Positions 1 to 6,826 of a DNA stretch of 7,030 nt are shown piece by piece. The translations under genes were made by a program, and so were the position numbers. Every line of letters begins with the position of its first letter. Positions within the stretch are counted from its first letter, which is position 1. Origin of the DNA: Dehalococcoidales bacterium (lineage in GTDB: Bacteria > Chloroflexota > Dehalococcoidia > Dehalococcoidales > UBA5760); NCBI GenBank assembly GCA_028717305.1, contig JAQUOC010000072.1, forward strand, positions 1-7,030, in the 5' to 3' direction. The notes below the pieces were generated by a model, which saw nothing but the letters and a program-made list of their open reading frames with translations, made no database searches and was not told the DNA's origin.

Positions 1-1
1 G

Positions 2-1150
2 CTGCTGGTGGGCAGCATCGGGCTGGTGGTCTCCGGTATTTTCTTCGCCGGAAAGGTGAGGGGTTTCGGGCTGTATACTCTTCCCGAGATGGTAGAGAAA
101 CAGTATGATAGCCGGGTTGGTCTGGCGGCCTCGTTTCTTGTCGTCATTGCCTGGGTAGGTGTTCTCGCCGGTCAGATTATAGCTTCGGGAAAGATACTGG
201 GTATCCTGGGAGTGGCTGATCCTGCCCGGTGGATGGTGGTCTTTACGGTTGTCTTTATCGTTTATGCTGTTCTGGGCGGCCAGCAGGCTATCATCCGGAC
301 CGATATCGTACAGATAGGAATAGTGCTGGCCGGGATATTTACCTGCCTGGTATTGGTACTGTCACGGCTGGGGGGTTGGGCCGGGTTGGTCAGCTCCCTG
401 CCCCCGCAACGTTTCGCTTTCCCCGTCAGCTCCCAGTTCGGCAGCGGTGACCTCGCCTCATTCCTTCTGCTGGTGGGACTAACCTATCTTGTCGGGCCTG
501 ATATTTATTCCAGGCTGTTCTGTGCACGGGATACCGGTACAGCCAGGGTATCGGTATTCTGGACCGCTTTGATTATCGTTCCGGTCGCTTTCGCTATTAC
601 GGTAATTGGCATGGGGGCTTCGGCTCTATTTCCCCAGATTACTTCCCCGGAACAGGCTTTTCCTGCGGTAGTAACCGGGGTATTACCGCCACTTGCCGGC
701 GGAATCGTGCTGGCCGCCCTGCTCGGTGCGGTGATGTCTTCGGCTGATACCATCCTCTTCAGTGCCAGTACCATAATGGCTGTGGATATAATCGGTCGTT
801 TCCGGCCGCTCAGCCGGGAAAGGACTCTTTTCTACTCTCGCTGGATGATTGTGGTACTGGGAGTGGTCGCTTTACTACTGGCTCTGGTTCTAAGAGGGGT
901 GATAAGTGCCTTGCTTTTTGCCTATACGGTGTATACCGCCGGGCTGATTGTGCCGGTAATCGCCGGTTTTTACCGGGAAAGATTGAAAGTGACTCCCCTG
1001 GGAGCGTTGGCGGCAATTATAGGCGGTGGGTCGGCGGCACTTGCCAGCGGGATACTTGACATAAAGTATCTAGACATGGGCAGCCTGGCAATCAGCGTCG
1101 CGTTGCTTTTTATCGTCAGTTATATCGACAATCGAAAGAGGGCGGCTTGA
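2..1150 (+). CDS. Sodium:solute symporter family protein (5' end outside window)
   Basis: Integral membrane transporter that would couple uptake of a small solute to sodium entry. The substrate cannot be read from the sequence. The frame is open to the left edge (codons CTG CTG GTG), so the GTG at position 8 is not a real start; about 382 codons remain of a family usually 450 to 550 residues long, so the first one or two membrane segments are missing. Family marks, numbered from position 8: TLPEMVEKQYDSR after an early helix (about residues 24 to 36), a YAVLGGQQA-IIRTDIVQ segment (about 86 to 103), and GAVMSSADT (about 240 to 248) followed by ASTIMAVDI. The SSAD serines correspond to the sodium-site helix (TM8 in vSGLT). 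About ten hydrophobic segments follow one another and the C-terminus is short and basic (DNRKRAA, then TGA). It is transcribed toward the tRNA gene and away from the redox operon, so a functional link is not suggested. The family call is strong; the subfamily is unknown. Confidence 0.9.
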   Translation: MLVGSIGLVVSGIFFAGKVRGFGLYTLPEMVEKQYDSRVGLAASFLVVIAWVGVLAGQIIASGKILGILGVADPARWMVVFTVVFIVYAVLGGQQAIIRTDIVQIGIVLAGIFTCLVLVLSRLGGWAGLVSSLPPQRFAFPVSSQFGSGDLASFLLLVGLTYLVGPDIYSRLFCARDTGTARVSVFWTALIIVPVAFAITVIGMGASALFPQITSPEQAFPAVVTGVLPPLAGGIVLAALLGAVMSSADTILFSASTIMAVDIIGRFRPLSRERTLFYSRWMIVVLGVVALLLALVLRGVISALLFAYTVYTAGLIVPVIAGFYRERLKVTPLGALAAIIGGGSAALASGILDIKYLDMGSLAISVALLFIVSYIDNRKRAA

Positions 1151-1185
1151 CGGCCGATATGCCATCTAGTAGAATTTCTTTTAGT

Positions 1186-1262
1186 GGGCGGTTAGCTCAG
1201 TTGGTCAGAGCGCTGCGTTGACATCGCAGAGGTCACTGGTTCAAATCCAGTATCGCCCACCA
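1186..1262 (+). tRNA. tRNA-Val (anticodon GAC), CCA encoded
   Basis: A complete 77-base cloverleaf can be folded by eye. The acceptor stem GGGCGGT pairs with ATCGCCC (one G-T pair), the D stem is GCTC/GAGC, the anticodon stem CTGCG/CGCAG closes the loop TTGACAT, and the T stem ACTGG/CCAGT closes TTCAAAT. The anticodon GAC is at 1220 to 1222 and reads valine codons GTC and GTT. The discriminator base is A (1259) and the 3' CCA is encoded (1260 to 1262). It starts 35 bases after the symporter stop codon on the same strand. I see no clear own promoter in that gap, so it may be read through from the symporter transcript or use a promoter inside that gene. Confidence 0.97.
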
Positions 1263-1357
1263 TATCATAAGTTCAACATGACAGCTGGCTTTTTCTGTAC
1301 TACAAGCAGTGCGTGAAAAGCGTACCATTTATTCTCAACAAGCTGTTTTATTAGCTA
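1263..1357. other. Convergent spacer between tRNA-Val and mvhD
   Basis: The 95 bases lie between the end of a rightward tRNA gene and the end of the leftward operon, so a terminator would be expected in one or both directions. The only structure found is a weak interrupted stem, GCTTTT at 1288 to 1293 with AAAAGC at 1316 to 1321. No GC-rich hairpin with a following T run is visible in either direction, and no open frame of note. Confidence 0.5.
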
Positions 1358-1765
1358 TCATGATTTCTTAGCCAGGGGGCCGAGCTTCCTTATCCTGGCT
1401 GTCATATCGTTAACGATTGAGACAAACCGGTTACCCTCGGAGGCAGAGACCCAATCCAGGGATACACGCTCTCTTTCGATGCCGAGCTGCTCGAGCATCC
1501 GGGCAAGCAGTGCCATACGTCTCGTTGCTTTATAGTTGCCGTCGGTATAGTGGCAATCCCCGGGATGACAACCAAGAACCAGCACCCCGTCGGCACCGGC
1601 CTGAAGTGCTTTCACGATGAAGGTCGGCTCCACCCGGCCACTGCATTTTACCCTTATCGGTCGAACATTGGGGGTGTATTTCATCCGGGAAGTGCCCGCC
1701 AGATCAGCGCTGCGGTAGGAGCACCAGTTACACATGAAGACGATGATTACGGGCTCGAAGCTCAT
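1358..1765 (-). CDS. mvhD: MvhD/FrhD-type [2Fe-2S] electron-transfer subunit
   Basis: Small cytoplasmic iron-sulfur protein of 135 residues, the usual length for the methyl-viologen-reducing hydrogenase delta subunit family. In methanogens MvhD holds one [2Fe-2S] cluster and passes electrons from the hydrogenase (or formate dehydrogenase) to the FAD of HdrA. Family marks seen here: FMCNWCSYRSADLAG near the N-terminus (Cys12, Cys15), RVKCSGR (Cys41), and LGCHPGDCHY (Cys66, Cys71), all five conserved cysteines present. The ATG overlaps the hdrA stop in an ATGA (1762 to 1765), which implies coupled translation, with GAGGG about nine bases upstream. It is the last gene of the operon. No hydrogenase large or small subunit lies next to it, so its electron donor or acceptor is not the classic MvhAG pair encoded alongside. 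The ending GPLAKKS is basic and short. Identification is firm; the partner is inferred to be HdrA. Confidence 0.95.
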   Translation of the reverse strand: MSFEPVIIVFMCNWCSYRSADLAGTSRMKYTPNVRPIRVKCSGRVEPTFIVKALQAGADGVLVLGCHPGDCHYTDGNYKATRRMALLARMLEQLGIERERVSLDWVSASEGNRFVSIVNDMTARIRKLGPLAKKS

Positions 1766-3756
1766 ATCAACAGGCCCTCGATTTCAGCCATGATTTGCTC
1801 GGTGGTAAAATGCCTGCCGGTAATAGCGCTTGCGGGGCAGGCGGCAACGCACGTGCCGCAGCCTTTACACAAGGCTTCATTTACTTTGTAAAACTTCTTT
1901 TCATCATCGAACGAGATAGCACTGTAAGGGCAGATTGAGCTACACACTCCGCAGCCGGAGCAAAGCTGCTCATCAATGCTGGCTATAGCTACCTCGATCT
2001 CTACCTCGCCTTTACTAATCAGGGACAGAATTCGGGCCGCTGCTGCTGAAGCCTGAGCGACGGTATCGGGGATATCCTTGGGGCTCTGGCAGCAACCGGC
2101 CACAAAAATACCCTCGCTGTTGGTGGCTACCGGGTCCAGCTTGGGGTGCTTTTCCAGGAAGAATCCATCGGCACTCCGGCTGATGTTGAAGAGACGGGCC
2201 ATGGCCTCGGCATCTTGCTGCGGCTCCATCGCGGTACACAGGATAACCATATCTACCGGCACCCTTATCATCGAGCTCAGCAGGGTATCTTCGGCTACCA
2301 CAACCAGTCTGCCTTTTTCCTCGTCATTAATGGTCCTGTCGGTGACTTCACTCACCTTGCCGCGTATGAAGCCGACCCCTTCGCTGGAAATACGTTCATA
2401 GAATTCCTCGTAGCCCTTGCCGAAGCAGCGCATATCGATGTAGTACTGGTACACTTCGGCGCCGGTTTTCTCTTTTATCAGGTGGGCGTACTTAAGGGCG
2501 TACATACAGCACACCCGGGAGCAGTAGTCATGGTAGTTTCTGTCCCGGCTACCCACACAGTGAATGATGGCGATGCTCCTGGGGACGGAGCCGTCTTTGA
2601 GCACTATGTTGCCTCCCGTCGGACCGGCCGAGTTGACCAGCCTCTCGAACTCAAGGCTGGTAACAACATTATCCAGTCGCTGGTAGCCATAATGCTTGAT
2701 GTGAGCAGGGTCGAACACGCTATATCCGGTGGCTAAGATGATTGAGCCTGTCTCCACCTCGATGATTTCGTCTTTCTGCCCGAAATCGATCGCATTCGCC
2801 TCACAGACCTTTTCACAAAGACGGCAGGTACCTTTCAAGAAATAGGTGCAGTGATCGGTGTCGATGACCGGTATGTTGGGGACGGCCTGGGGGAACGGTG
2901 TATAGATAGCCTTCCTCTTGCCCATGCCGGCCTCAAACTCGCTGTCGGTCTCCGAGGGGCATTTCTCCTGACACAGACTACAGCCGTTACACCTGTCGCC
3001 GTTAACATACCGTGCCTTTTTTCGAATTCTAATCCTGAAATTCCCGATGTAACCCGAAACTTCCTCTACCTCGCTATAGCTCATGAGCTCAATATTGGGA
3101 TGATTTCCTGCTTCAGTCATCTTTGGGGTGAGGATGCAAGCCGAGCAGTCCAGAGTAGGGAATGTTTTATCCAGTTGTATCATGTGTCCGCCGATACTGG
3201 GGGTTCGCTCGACCAGGTAGACCTTGTGTCCGGAGTCGGCGATTTCCAGCGCGGCTCTGATACCGGCGATGCCGCCGCCTACTATCAGAGTATTGGGGTT
3301 AAACGGTATCTTCCTGACTTCCAGGGGCTGGTGGTAGTAAACCCGCTTTACGGCGGCATTGAGCAGGGCTTTGGCCTTCTCCGTCGCCATCTGCTTGTCT
3401 TCGGTCACCCACGAGCACTGCTCGCGAATATTGGCTATTTCGATTAAGTACGGATTCAGCCCAGCTTTCTGACACGTTCTGCGGAAGGTGGGTTCATGCA
3501 TTATCGGCGAGCAGGCGGCTACCACTACCCGGTTGAGGCTCAGGTCCCTGATATCTTTGCCGATGATTTCCTGCCCGGGCTCGGAGCACATGAAGACATA
3601 GTCGCGAGCTACTATCACCGAGTCCAGACCACGGGCAAACCCGGTTAGTTCTTCCGTATCTACGGTTCCGGTAATGTTACTGCCGCAGTGACAAACATAT
3701 ACGCCGATACGGGGTTCATTCCCTGTACTGTTGGCTAGATTGCTGCGCTTACTAAT
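1762..3756 (-). CDS. hdrA: Heterodisulfide reductase subunit A (HdrA) flavoprotein, probable ATT start
   Basis: FAD and multi-[4Fe-4S] protein that, in methanogen Hdr complexes, splits electron pairs between ferredoxin and HdrB. With the start proposed here it has 664 residues, normal for HdrA. In order: RIGVYVCHCGSN (16 to 27), CSEPGQ (57 to 62), AACSP..HE (about 80 to 88), NIREQCSW (109 to 116); FAD fold GGGIAG (160 to 165) and SIGGHM; an inserted ferredoxin domain with Cys256/259/262/266 and Cys303/311/314/318; ILATGY (340 to 345); HCVGSR with CSRVCC (Cys400, 412, 416, 417), which resembles the ligand set of the flavin-near cluster in the known HdrA structure; and a C-terminal ferredoxin pair, Cys599/602/605/609 and Cys630/633/636/640, before GRHFTTEQIMAEIE. 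The first usual start codon is GTG at 3618, but starting there would remove the conserved CHCGSN region. Upstream the frame stays open to a TAG at 3808 to 3810 without ATG, GTG or TTG. ATT at 3754 to 3756 has AGGAG nine bases before it and is chosen for that reason. The gene overlaps the HdrCB fusion gene and mvhD. Function is firm at family level; the exact start is not. Confidence 0.93.
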   Translation of the reverse strand: MSKRSNLANSTGNEPRIGVYVCHCGSNITGTVDTEELTGFARGLDSVIVARDYVFMCSEPGQEIIGKDIRDLSLNRVVVAACSPIMHEPTFRRTCQKAGLNPYLIEIANIREQCSWVTEDKQMATEKAKALLNAAVKRVYYHQPLEVRKIPFNPNTLIVGGGIAGIRAALEIADSGHKVYLVERTPSIGGHMIQLDKTFPTLDCSACILTPKMTEAGNHPNIELMSYSEVEEVSGYIGNFRIRIRKKARYVNGDRCNGCSLCQEKCPSETDSEFEAGMGKRKAIYTPFPQAVPNIPVIDTDHCTYFLKGTCRLCEKVCEANAIDFGQKDEIIEVETGSIILATGYSVFDPAHIKHYGYQRLDNVVTSLEFERLVNSAGPTGGNIVLKDGSVPRSIAIIHCVGSRDRNYHDYCSRVCCMYALKYAHLIKEKTGAEVYQYYIDMRCFGKGYEEFYERISSEGVGFIRGKVSEVTDRTINDEEKGRLVVVAEDTLLSSMIRVPVDMVILCTAMEPQQDAEAMARLFNISRSADGFFLEKHPKLDPVATNSEGIFVAGCCQSPKDIPDTVAQASAAAARILSLISKGEVEIEVAIASIDEQLCSGCGVCSSICPYSAISFDDEKKFYKVNEALCKGCGTCVAACPASAITGRHFTTEQIMAEIEGLLI

Positions 3757-4895
3757 TCTGAAATACTCCTGATCTCGATAAAATCGCCCTTGTCCATGGT
3801 CGTCACGCTATCGTCGAAATTGAGCATACAGTAGGGGCATGCCACCGCCAGGATATCGACACCGGCAGCAAGAGCCTGTTCGATTCGTATGTCGGAAAAC
3901 CTCTCGCCGCTTTTGGTCTCCATCCATATCCGGCCGCCGCCACCGCCGCAGCACAGGCTGTTTTCCCGACAGTCCGGTAGTTCGATAAGCTCCAGACCGG
4001 GGATGCTCTCCAGTACCTGGCGCGGTTCCTCGTAGATATCGTTATAACGCCCCAGATAGCAGGGGTCGTGATAGGCAACCTTTTTGTTTACTTCCCTGGT
4101 GAAGATTAGACGGTTTTCCCTGATGAGTTCAAGCAGATACTGGGACAGGTGAATGGTCTCGAAGTCTCCGCCCAGCCCGGGGTACTCGTTCTTGAAGGTG
4201 TGATAGCAGTGAGGGGAGGAGGTAACCACTTTTTTAACCCCCATTTCGGCAAAAACACTGATATTACTCCGGGCGAGCCGTTCGAAGACCTTCTCATCAC
4301 CGGCTTTACGGACACTCTCGCCACAGCAGTTTACCTTGCTTCCCGGTATGCCGAAGTCGACCCCGGCTTTTTTCAGAATATTGACGGCAGCCCGGGCCAT
4401 CCTACGAACACTGGCATCATATTCCGGGATGCAGCAGGGAAAGTACAATATCTCGGTTCCTTCGCTATATAGCTTCACGTCAAGGTCTTTGGCCCAGTCG
4501 GCCCGCTTATCCGGCGCTTCGCCCAGCGGGTTACCCGTTCCGGAGATATTCTTGATGGTGATTCGTAGTGAATCGGGGACCCTGGCTATACCCAACTCGG
4601 TAACAACCCGGCGCAGTGCCCGCATAATGTCCACTATTTCCACACCGCGGGGGCATCGCTTGACGCAGCTGTTGCAGGTAGCACACAGCCATATATCCTC
4701 ACCTTCGAAATCAATCAGGCCCAGCTGGCCCTGGTGCATTATGCGGCGGACGATAAAATCCCTCACCGTATTCCACGGGCACACTGCCGTGCAGATACCG
4801 CACTGATAGCACAGTTTGAGGATTGCGCCGCCTTCCTCGTTTATGATGTCCGCCACTTCTTTGAGCGGGGTTACCGGATGTGAGTTCTTCTCCAT
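3735..4895 (-). CDS. HdrC-HdrB fusion (HdrD-like) soluble iron-sulfur oxidoreductase with two CCG domains
   Basis: Cytoplasmic Fe-S protein of 386 residues joining an HdrC-like ferredoxin part to an HdrB-like catalytic part, the arrangement of HdrD, GlpC and related (Fe-S)-binding proteins. N-terminal half: two [4Fe-4S] motifs, Cys29/32/35/39 (CYQCGICTAVCP) and Cys71/74/77/81 (CATCNSCVKRCP). C-terminal half: a first CCG domain with CC at 154-155, CCG at 190 to 192 and then PHCYHTF (Cys230) in place of CxxC; and a second, complete CCG domain with Cys279 (DPCYLGR), CCGGGGG at 315 to 321 and CPYC at 353 to 356. The second matches the spacing of the HdrB cluster-binding motif (35 and 36 residues between the cysteine groups). 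No membrane helix is seen, unlike the Etf-linked DUF224 quinone-reducing proteins and HdrE-coupled systems, so the partner is probably soluble HdrA. It starts eight bases after the etfA stop with only a weak ribosome site (AGGT), suggesting coupling to etfA. The substrate (a disulfide, another thiol carrier, or only electrons) cannot be told. Confidence 0.9.
   Translation of the reverse strand: MEKNSHPVTPLKEVADIINEEGGAILKLCYQCGICTAVCPWNTVRDFIVRRIMHQGQLGLIDFEGEDIWLCATCNSCVKRCPRGVEIVDIMRALRRVVTELGIARVPDSLRITIKNISGTGNPLGEAPDKRADWAKDLDVKLYSEGTEILYFPCCIPEYDASVRRMARAAVNILKKAGVDFGIPGSKVNCCGESVRKAGDEKVFERLARSNISVFAEMGVKKVVTSSPHCYHTFKNEYPGLGGDFETIHLSQYLLELIRENRLIFTREVNKKVAYHDPCYLGRYNDIYEEPRQVLESIPGLELIELPDCRENSLCCGGGGGRIWMETKSGERFSDIRIEQALAAGVDILAVACPYCMLNFDDSVTTMDKGDFIEIRSISELVSAAI
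3766..3770 (-). promoter_or_regulatory. Ribosome binding site deciding the hdrA start (AGGAG before ATT)
   Basis: Read on the minus strand, AGGAG is followed by nine bases and then ATT at 3756 to 3754, in frame with the conserved RIGVYVCHCG segment of HdrA. It lies inside the 3' end of the HdrCB fusion coding sequence, whose TAG stop is at 3735 to 3737. The spacing and match are as good as those of any other gene in the operon. The next non-standard candidate, ATC at 3708, has a weaker AGGGA about eleven bases before it. This is inference from sequence only. Confidence 0.5.
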
Positions 4896-4903
4896 TCCGG
4901 TGT

Positions 4904-5917
4904 CTACCTATCCTTTTCCTGTCCGGTCATCAGTTCTTCCATCTTACTGGTGAAGATAGGCAGCAACTCCTCCCAGTCTCCGACTATCCCCAGTGTTGCT
5001 TCCTTAAATATGTTCGCTTCGGGGTCTTTGTTTATCGCCACGATATTCTTGGCTCCGGAGCAACCGGTCATGTGCTGACTGGATCCGGAGAGGGCAACGG
5101 CAATATAAAGGTCGGGGGCGATAATCTTACCCGTCAGACCGATCAGCAGGCTATTCGGCACCCAGCCGTTGTCGCATGGCGGCCTACTGGCACCCACGGC
5201 ACCATTCAATATCTCAGCCAGTTTCTCCAGATGCTTAAAACCTTCAGTGCTGCCGATGCCTCTACCTCCACAGACTACCACGTTGGCATCCTCAAGCTTT
5301 ATTCCTGTCGATTCTTCGACCACCCTCTTGATTACCTTGGTTCTTACGGCCGGAGGGTCTAAGGAAGCCTCAGCCTTAATAATCTGCCCCTCTCTGGAAC
5401 CGTCTCGCTCCGGGGAGGACATTACCCTGGCTCTAACCGTAGCCATCTGGGGATAGGACTCGCAGGTAAAGATAGCCCGGGCATTGTCACCGTAAACAGG
5501 CTTGGTTTGCAGCAACAGCTTTGATTCAGGTTCGATAGCCAGATCGACGCAGTCCGTGGAGATTGCCGTACCCAGCCGGAACGCCAGACAGGGCCCCATG
5601 TCGCGGCCGATAGCGGTATGTCCGAAAAGGACAATGCGGGGCATTACCTGCCTCGCTACCTTTTCCGAGACTGATACATATAAATCTGTGTCGTAGTCCT
5701 TCATTGGTGGGGTATTGACTACGTATACCCTGTCTGCCCCATAGGCAATTGCTTCCCCGGCCAGGTTGGTGATATCATTGCCTATCAACAGGCAGTATAA
5801 TTCCTGTTCCAGCTCATCAGCCAGGTTCCGTCCGCAGCCCAGTAGTTCCGTAGTTACTGCCGCCAGTTTCCCATCTCTGACTTCGCCGAAGACCATCACC
5901 CCTTCATATGCAGCCAA
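4904..5917 (-). CDS. etfA: Electron transfer flavoprotein alpha subunit (EtfA/FixB)
   Basis: FAD-binding large subunit of the cytoplasmic EtfAB dimer, 337 residues, normal length. The N-terminal domain opens with VMVFGEVRDGKL (about 7 to 18), typical of EtfA. The C-terminal FAD domain shows VGASRP (241 to 246, Arg245), GLTGKIIAPDLYIAVALSG (260 to 278), SQH (280 to 282), and VAINKDPEANIFKEA (293 to 307) followed by GIVGDWEELLP. Two places differ from the common pattern: GLTGK where GQTGK is usual, and SGSSQHMTGC where SGAIQHxAGM is usual; both lie against FAD in known structures. The start is TTG at 5915 to 5917: there is an in-frame stop nine bases upstream, and AGGGGG sits about nine bases before the TTG. 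An internal ATG at codon 8 has its purine run too close. The gene follows etfB after 61 bases and precedes the HdrCB fusion gene by eight. Whether this Etf bifurcates or only relays electrons cannot be decided by eye. Confidence 0.96.
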   Translation of the reverse strand: MAAYEGVMVFGEVRDGKLAAVTTELLGCGRNLADELEQELYCLLIGNDITNLAGEAIAYGADRVYVVNTPPMKDYDTDLYVSVSEKVARQVMPRIVLFGHTAIGRDMGPCLAFRLGTAISTDCVDLAIEPESKLLLQTKPVYGDNARAIFTCESYPQMATVRARVMSSPERDGSREGQIIKAEASLDPPAVRTKVIKRVVEESTGIKLEDANVVVCGGRGIGSTEGFKHLEKLAEILNGAVGASRPPCDNGWVPNSLLIGLTGKIIAPDLYIAVALSGSSQHMTGCSGAKNIVAINKDPEANIFKEATLGIVGDWEELLPIFTSKMEELMTGQEKDR

Positions 5918-5978
5918 GAATAACTACCCCCTTCGTATTCGCTCATCGATATCCGACCTTGCCTCAATGCATTTCCAT
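5918..5978 (-). other. 61-base etfB-etfA intergenic gap
   Basis: This is the largest gap inside the operon; all other junctions are eight bases or overlaps. It contains the etfA ribosome site near its downstream end. No convincing terminator hairpin or promoter hexamer pair was seen, so I treat etfB and etfA as co-transcribed. Confidence 0.4.
5927..5933 (-). promoter_or_regulatory. Ribosome binding site supporting the TTG start of etfA
   Basis: On the minus strand AAGGGGG is followed by nine bases and then TTG (5917 to 5915). An in-frame TAG separates the site from the start, so no start further upstream is possible. This supports TTG over the internal ATG at codon 8. Confidence 0.55.
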
Positions 5979-6788
5979 TCACACTATTCTGGCTTCCCTC
6001 AGTTTGGTAACCAGATTAGCTACCGCTTCCCCGGGGCTGCCACCTTCTATAATTTCACATTTCCCTTCGTGTACCGGCTGGAATAGCTTCAGCAGCTTCG
6101 TGCGACGACCCGCAGCACCTATCCGGGTGGGCTCGGCCCCGATGTCGTCTGGTTTCCAGATAACCGGCTCTTTCTTCCTGGCACCCATTATTCCCTTTAT
6201 GGTAGGGTACCGGGGCTCGCCGACCTCATTGCTTACCGTGATCAGGGCAGGCAGGGATACTTCAACCACCTCATATCCGTCATCGGTGACCTTCTCAACT
6301 ATTGCCTTAACGTTGCCGGCAGTTATCTTTCTGGCGCTGCTTACCAGGGGCAGCCCCAGCATCTCAGCGATGCCCGGGCCCACCTGCCCGGCGTCCCAGT
6401 CCGAAGCCTGCCGGCCGCAGAAGATAAGGTCATAGTCGCCTATTTTTTGGATAGCCATCGATAGTGCATAGGCTGTTGACCAGCTATCACCCCCGGCGAA
6501 GGCTTCGTCATCGAGCAGGATTAGCTCATCAGCCCCCATGGACAGGGGTTTTCTTACCACATCCGGTAGGAGGTTGTTACCCAGACTCAGCACAGTGATT
6601 GTGCCTCCCTGAGCATCCTTAACCCTGAGCGCCGCTTCCAAAGCACGTTCAGCATAAGGGTCAATTACTGCCGATACGCCCGGTGGTAGCACTATTCTGT
6701 TACGCTCGGGGTCAATCCTGAAGCTCTCTGGTGGTGCCTCGGGGTCGGGTACCTGCTTACAGCAGACGATCATTCTAAAGGCGGTCAT
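5979..6788 (-). CDS. etfB: Electron transfer flavoprotein beta subunit (EtfB/FixA)
   Basis: Small subunit of the EtfAB flavoprotein, 269 residues, normal length, cytoplasmic. It starts with RMIVCCKQVPDPE (5 to 17), the classic EtfB opening. The nucleotide loop is CGRQASDWDAGQVGP (124 to 138), where most EtfB proteins have a DGDTAQVGP form; it binds AMP in ordinary Etfs and a second FAD in bifurcating ones. Residues 164 to 184 (from VEKVTDDG to PALIT) match the EtfB family signature at every position, and NEVGEPRYPTIKGIMGARKK (187 to 206) follows as expected. The ATG at 6786 to 6788 has AGGAG ten bases upstream (6799 to 6803). It is the first gene of the operon, facing a gene-free region with a likely promoter. 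With etfA it probably serves an acyl-CoA or similar dehydrogenase encoded elsewhere. The conserved loop is changed at three residues, which may place this Etf in a divergent group that associates with Hdr proteins; this is inference. Confidence 0.96.
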   Translation of the reverse strand: MTAFRMIVCCKQVPDPEAPPESFRIDPERNRIVLPPGVSAVIDPYAERALEAALRVKDAQGGTITVLSLGNNLLPDVVRKPLSMGADELILLDDEAFAGGDSWSTAYALSMAIQKIGDYDLIFCGRQASDWDAGQVGPGIAEMLGLPLVSSARKITAGNVKAIVEKVTDDGYEVVEVSLPALITVSNEVGEPRYPTIKGIMGARKKEPVIWKPDDIGAEPTRIGAAGRRTKLLKLFQPVHEGKCEIIEGGSPGEAVANLVTKLREARIV

Positions 6789-6826
6789 TGGTCAGCATCT
6801 CCTACTTAATGTGAGTCGTCGTACAG

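Noticed and set aside
1288..1321. Bidirectional terminator hairpin from GCTTTT and AAAAGC
   Set aside because: The stem is only six mostly A-T pairs with a long, interrupted loop, and no suitable T run follows it in either direction.
2146..2736. Long open frame on the plus strand, about 196 codons, opposite hdrA (and another at 2851 to 3447, about 198 codons)
   Set aside because: Both are antisense to a clearly conserved HdrA coding region, have no recognisable domain, and such frames are common opposite GC-rich genes.
3616..3618. GTG as the hdrA start
   Set aside because: It would delete the conserved RIGVYVCHCGSN segment that is clearly encoded upstream in the same open frame.
1762..3756. 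Selenocysteine in HdrA or MvhD, as in some methanogens and sulfate reducers
   Set aside because: All expected cysteine positions are ordinary Cys codons and no in-frame TGA interrupts either gene.
3735..3810. Programmed -1 frameshift joining the HdrCB fusion to hdrA into one polypeptide
   Set aside because: The hdrA frame is open across the overlap, which allows the idea, but no proper slippery heptamer in the HdrCB frame was found and a good ribosome site before ATT explains the region better.
4880..5362. Plus-strand open frame of about 160 codons opposite the end of etfA
   Set aside because: It lies entirely antisense to conserved EtfA sequence and the HdrCB start; its translation has no family character.
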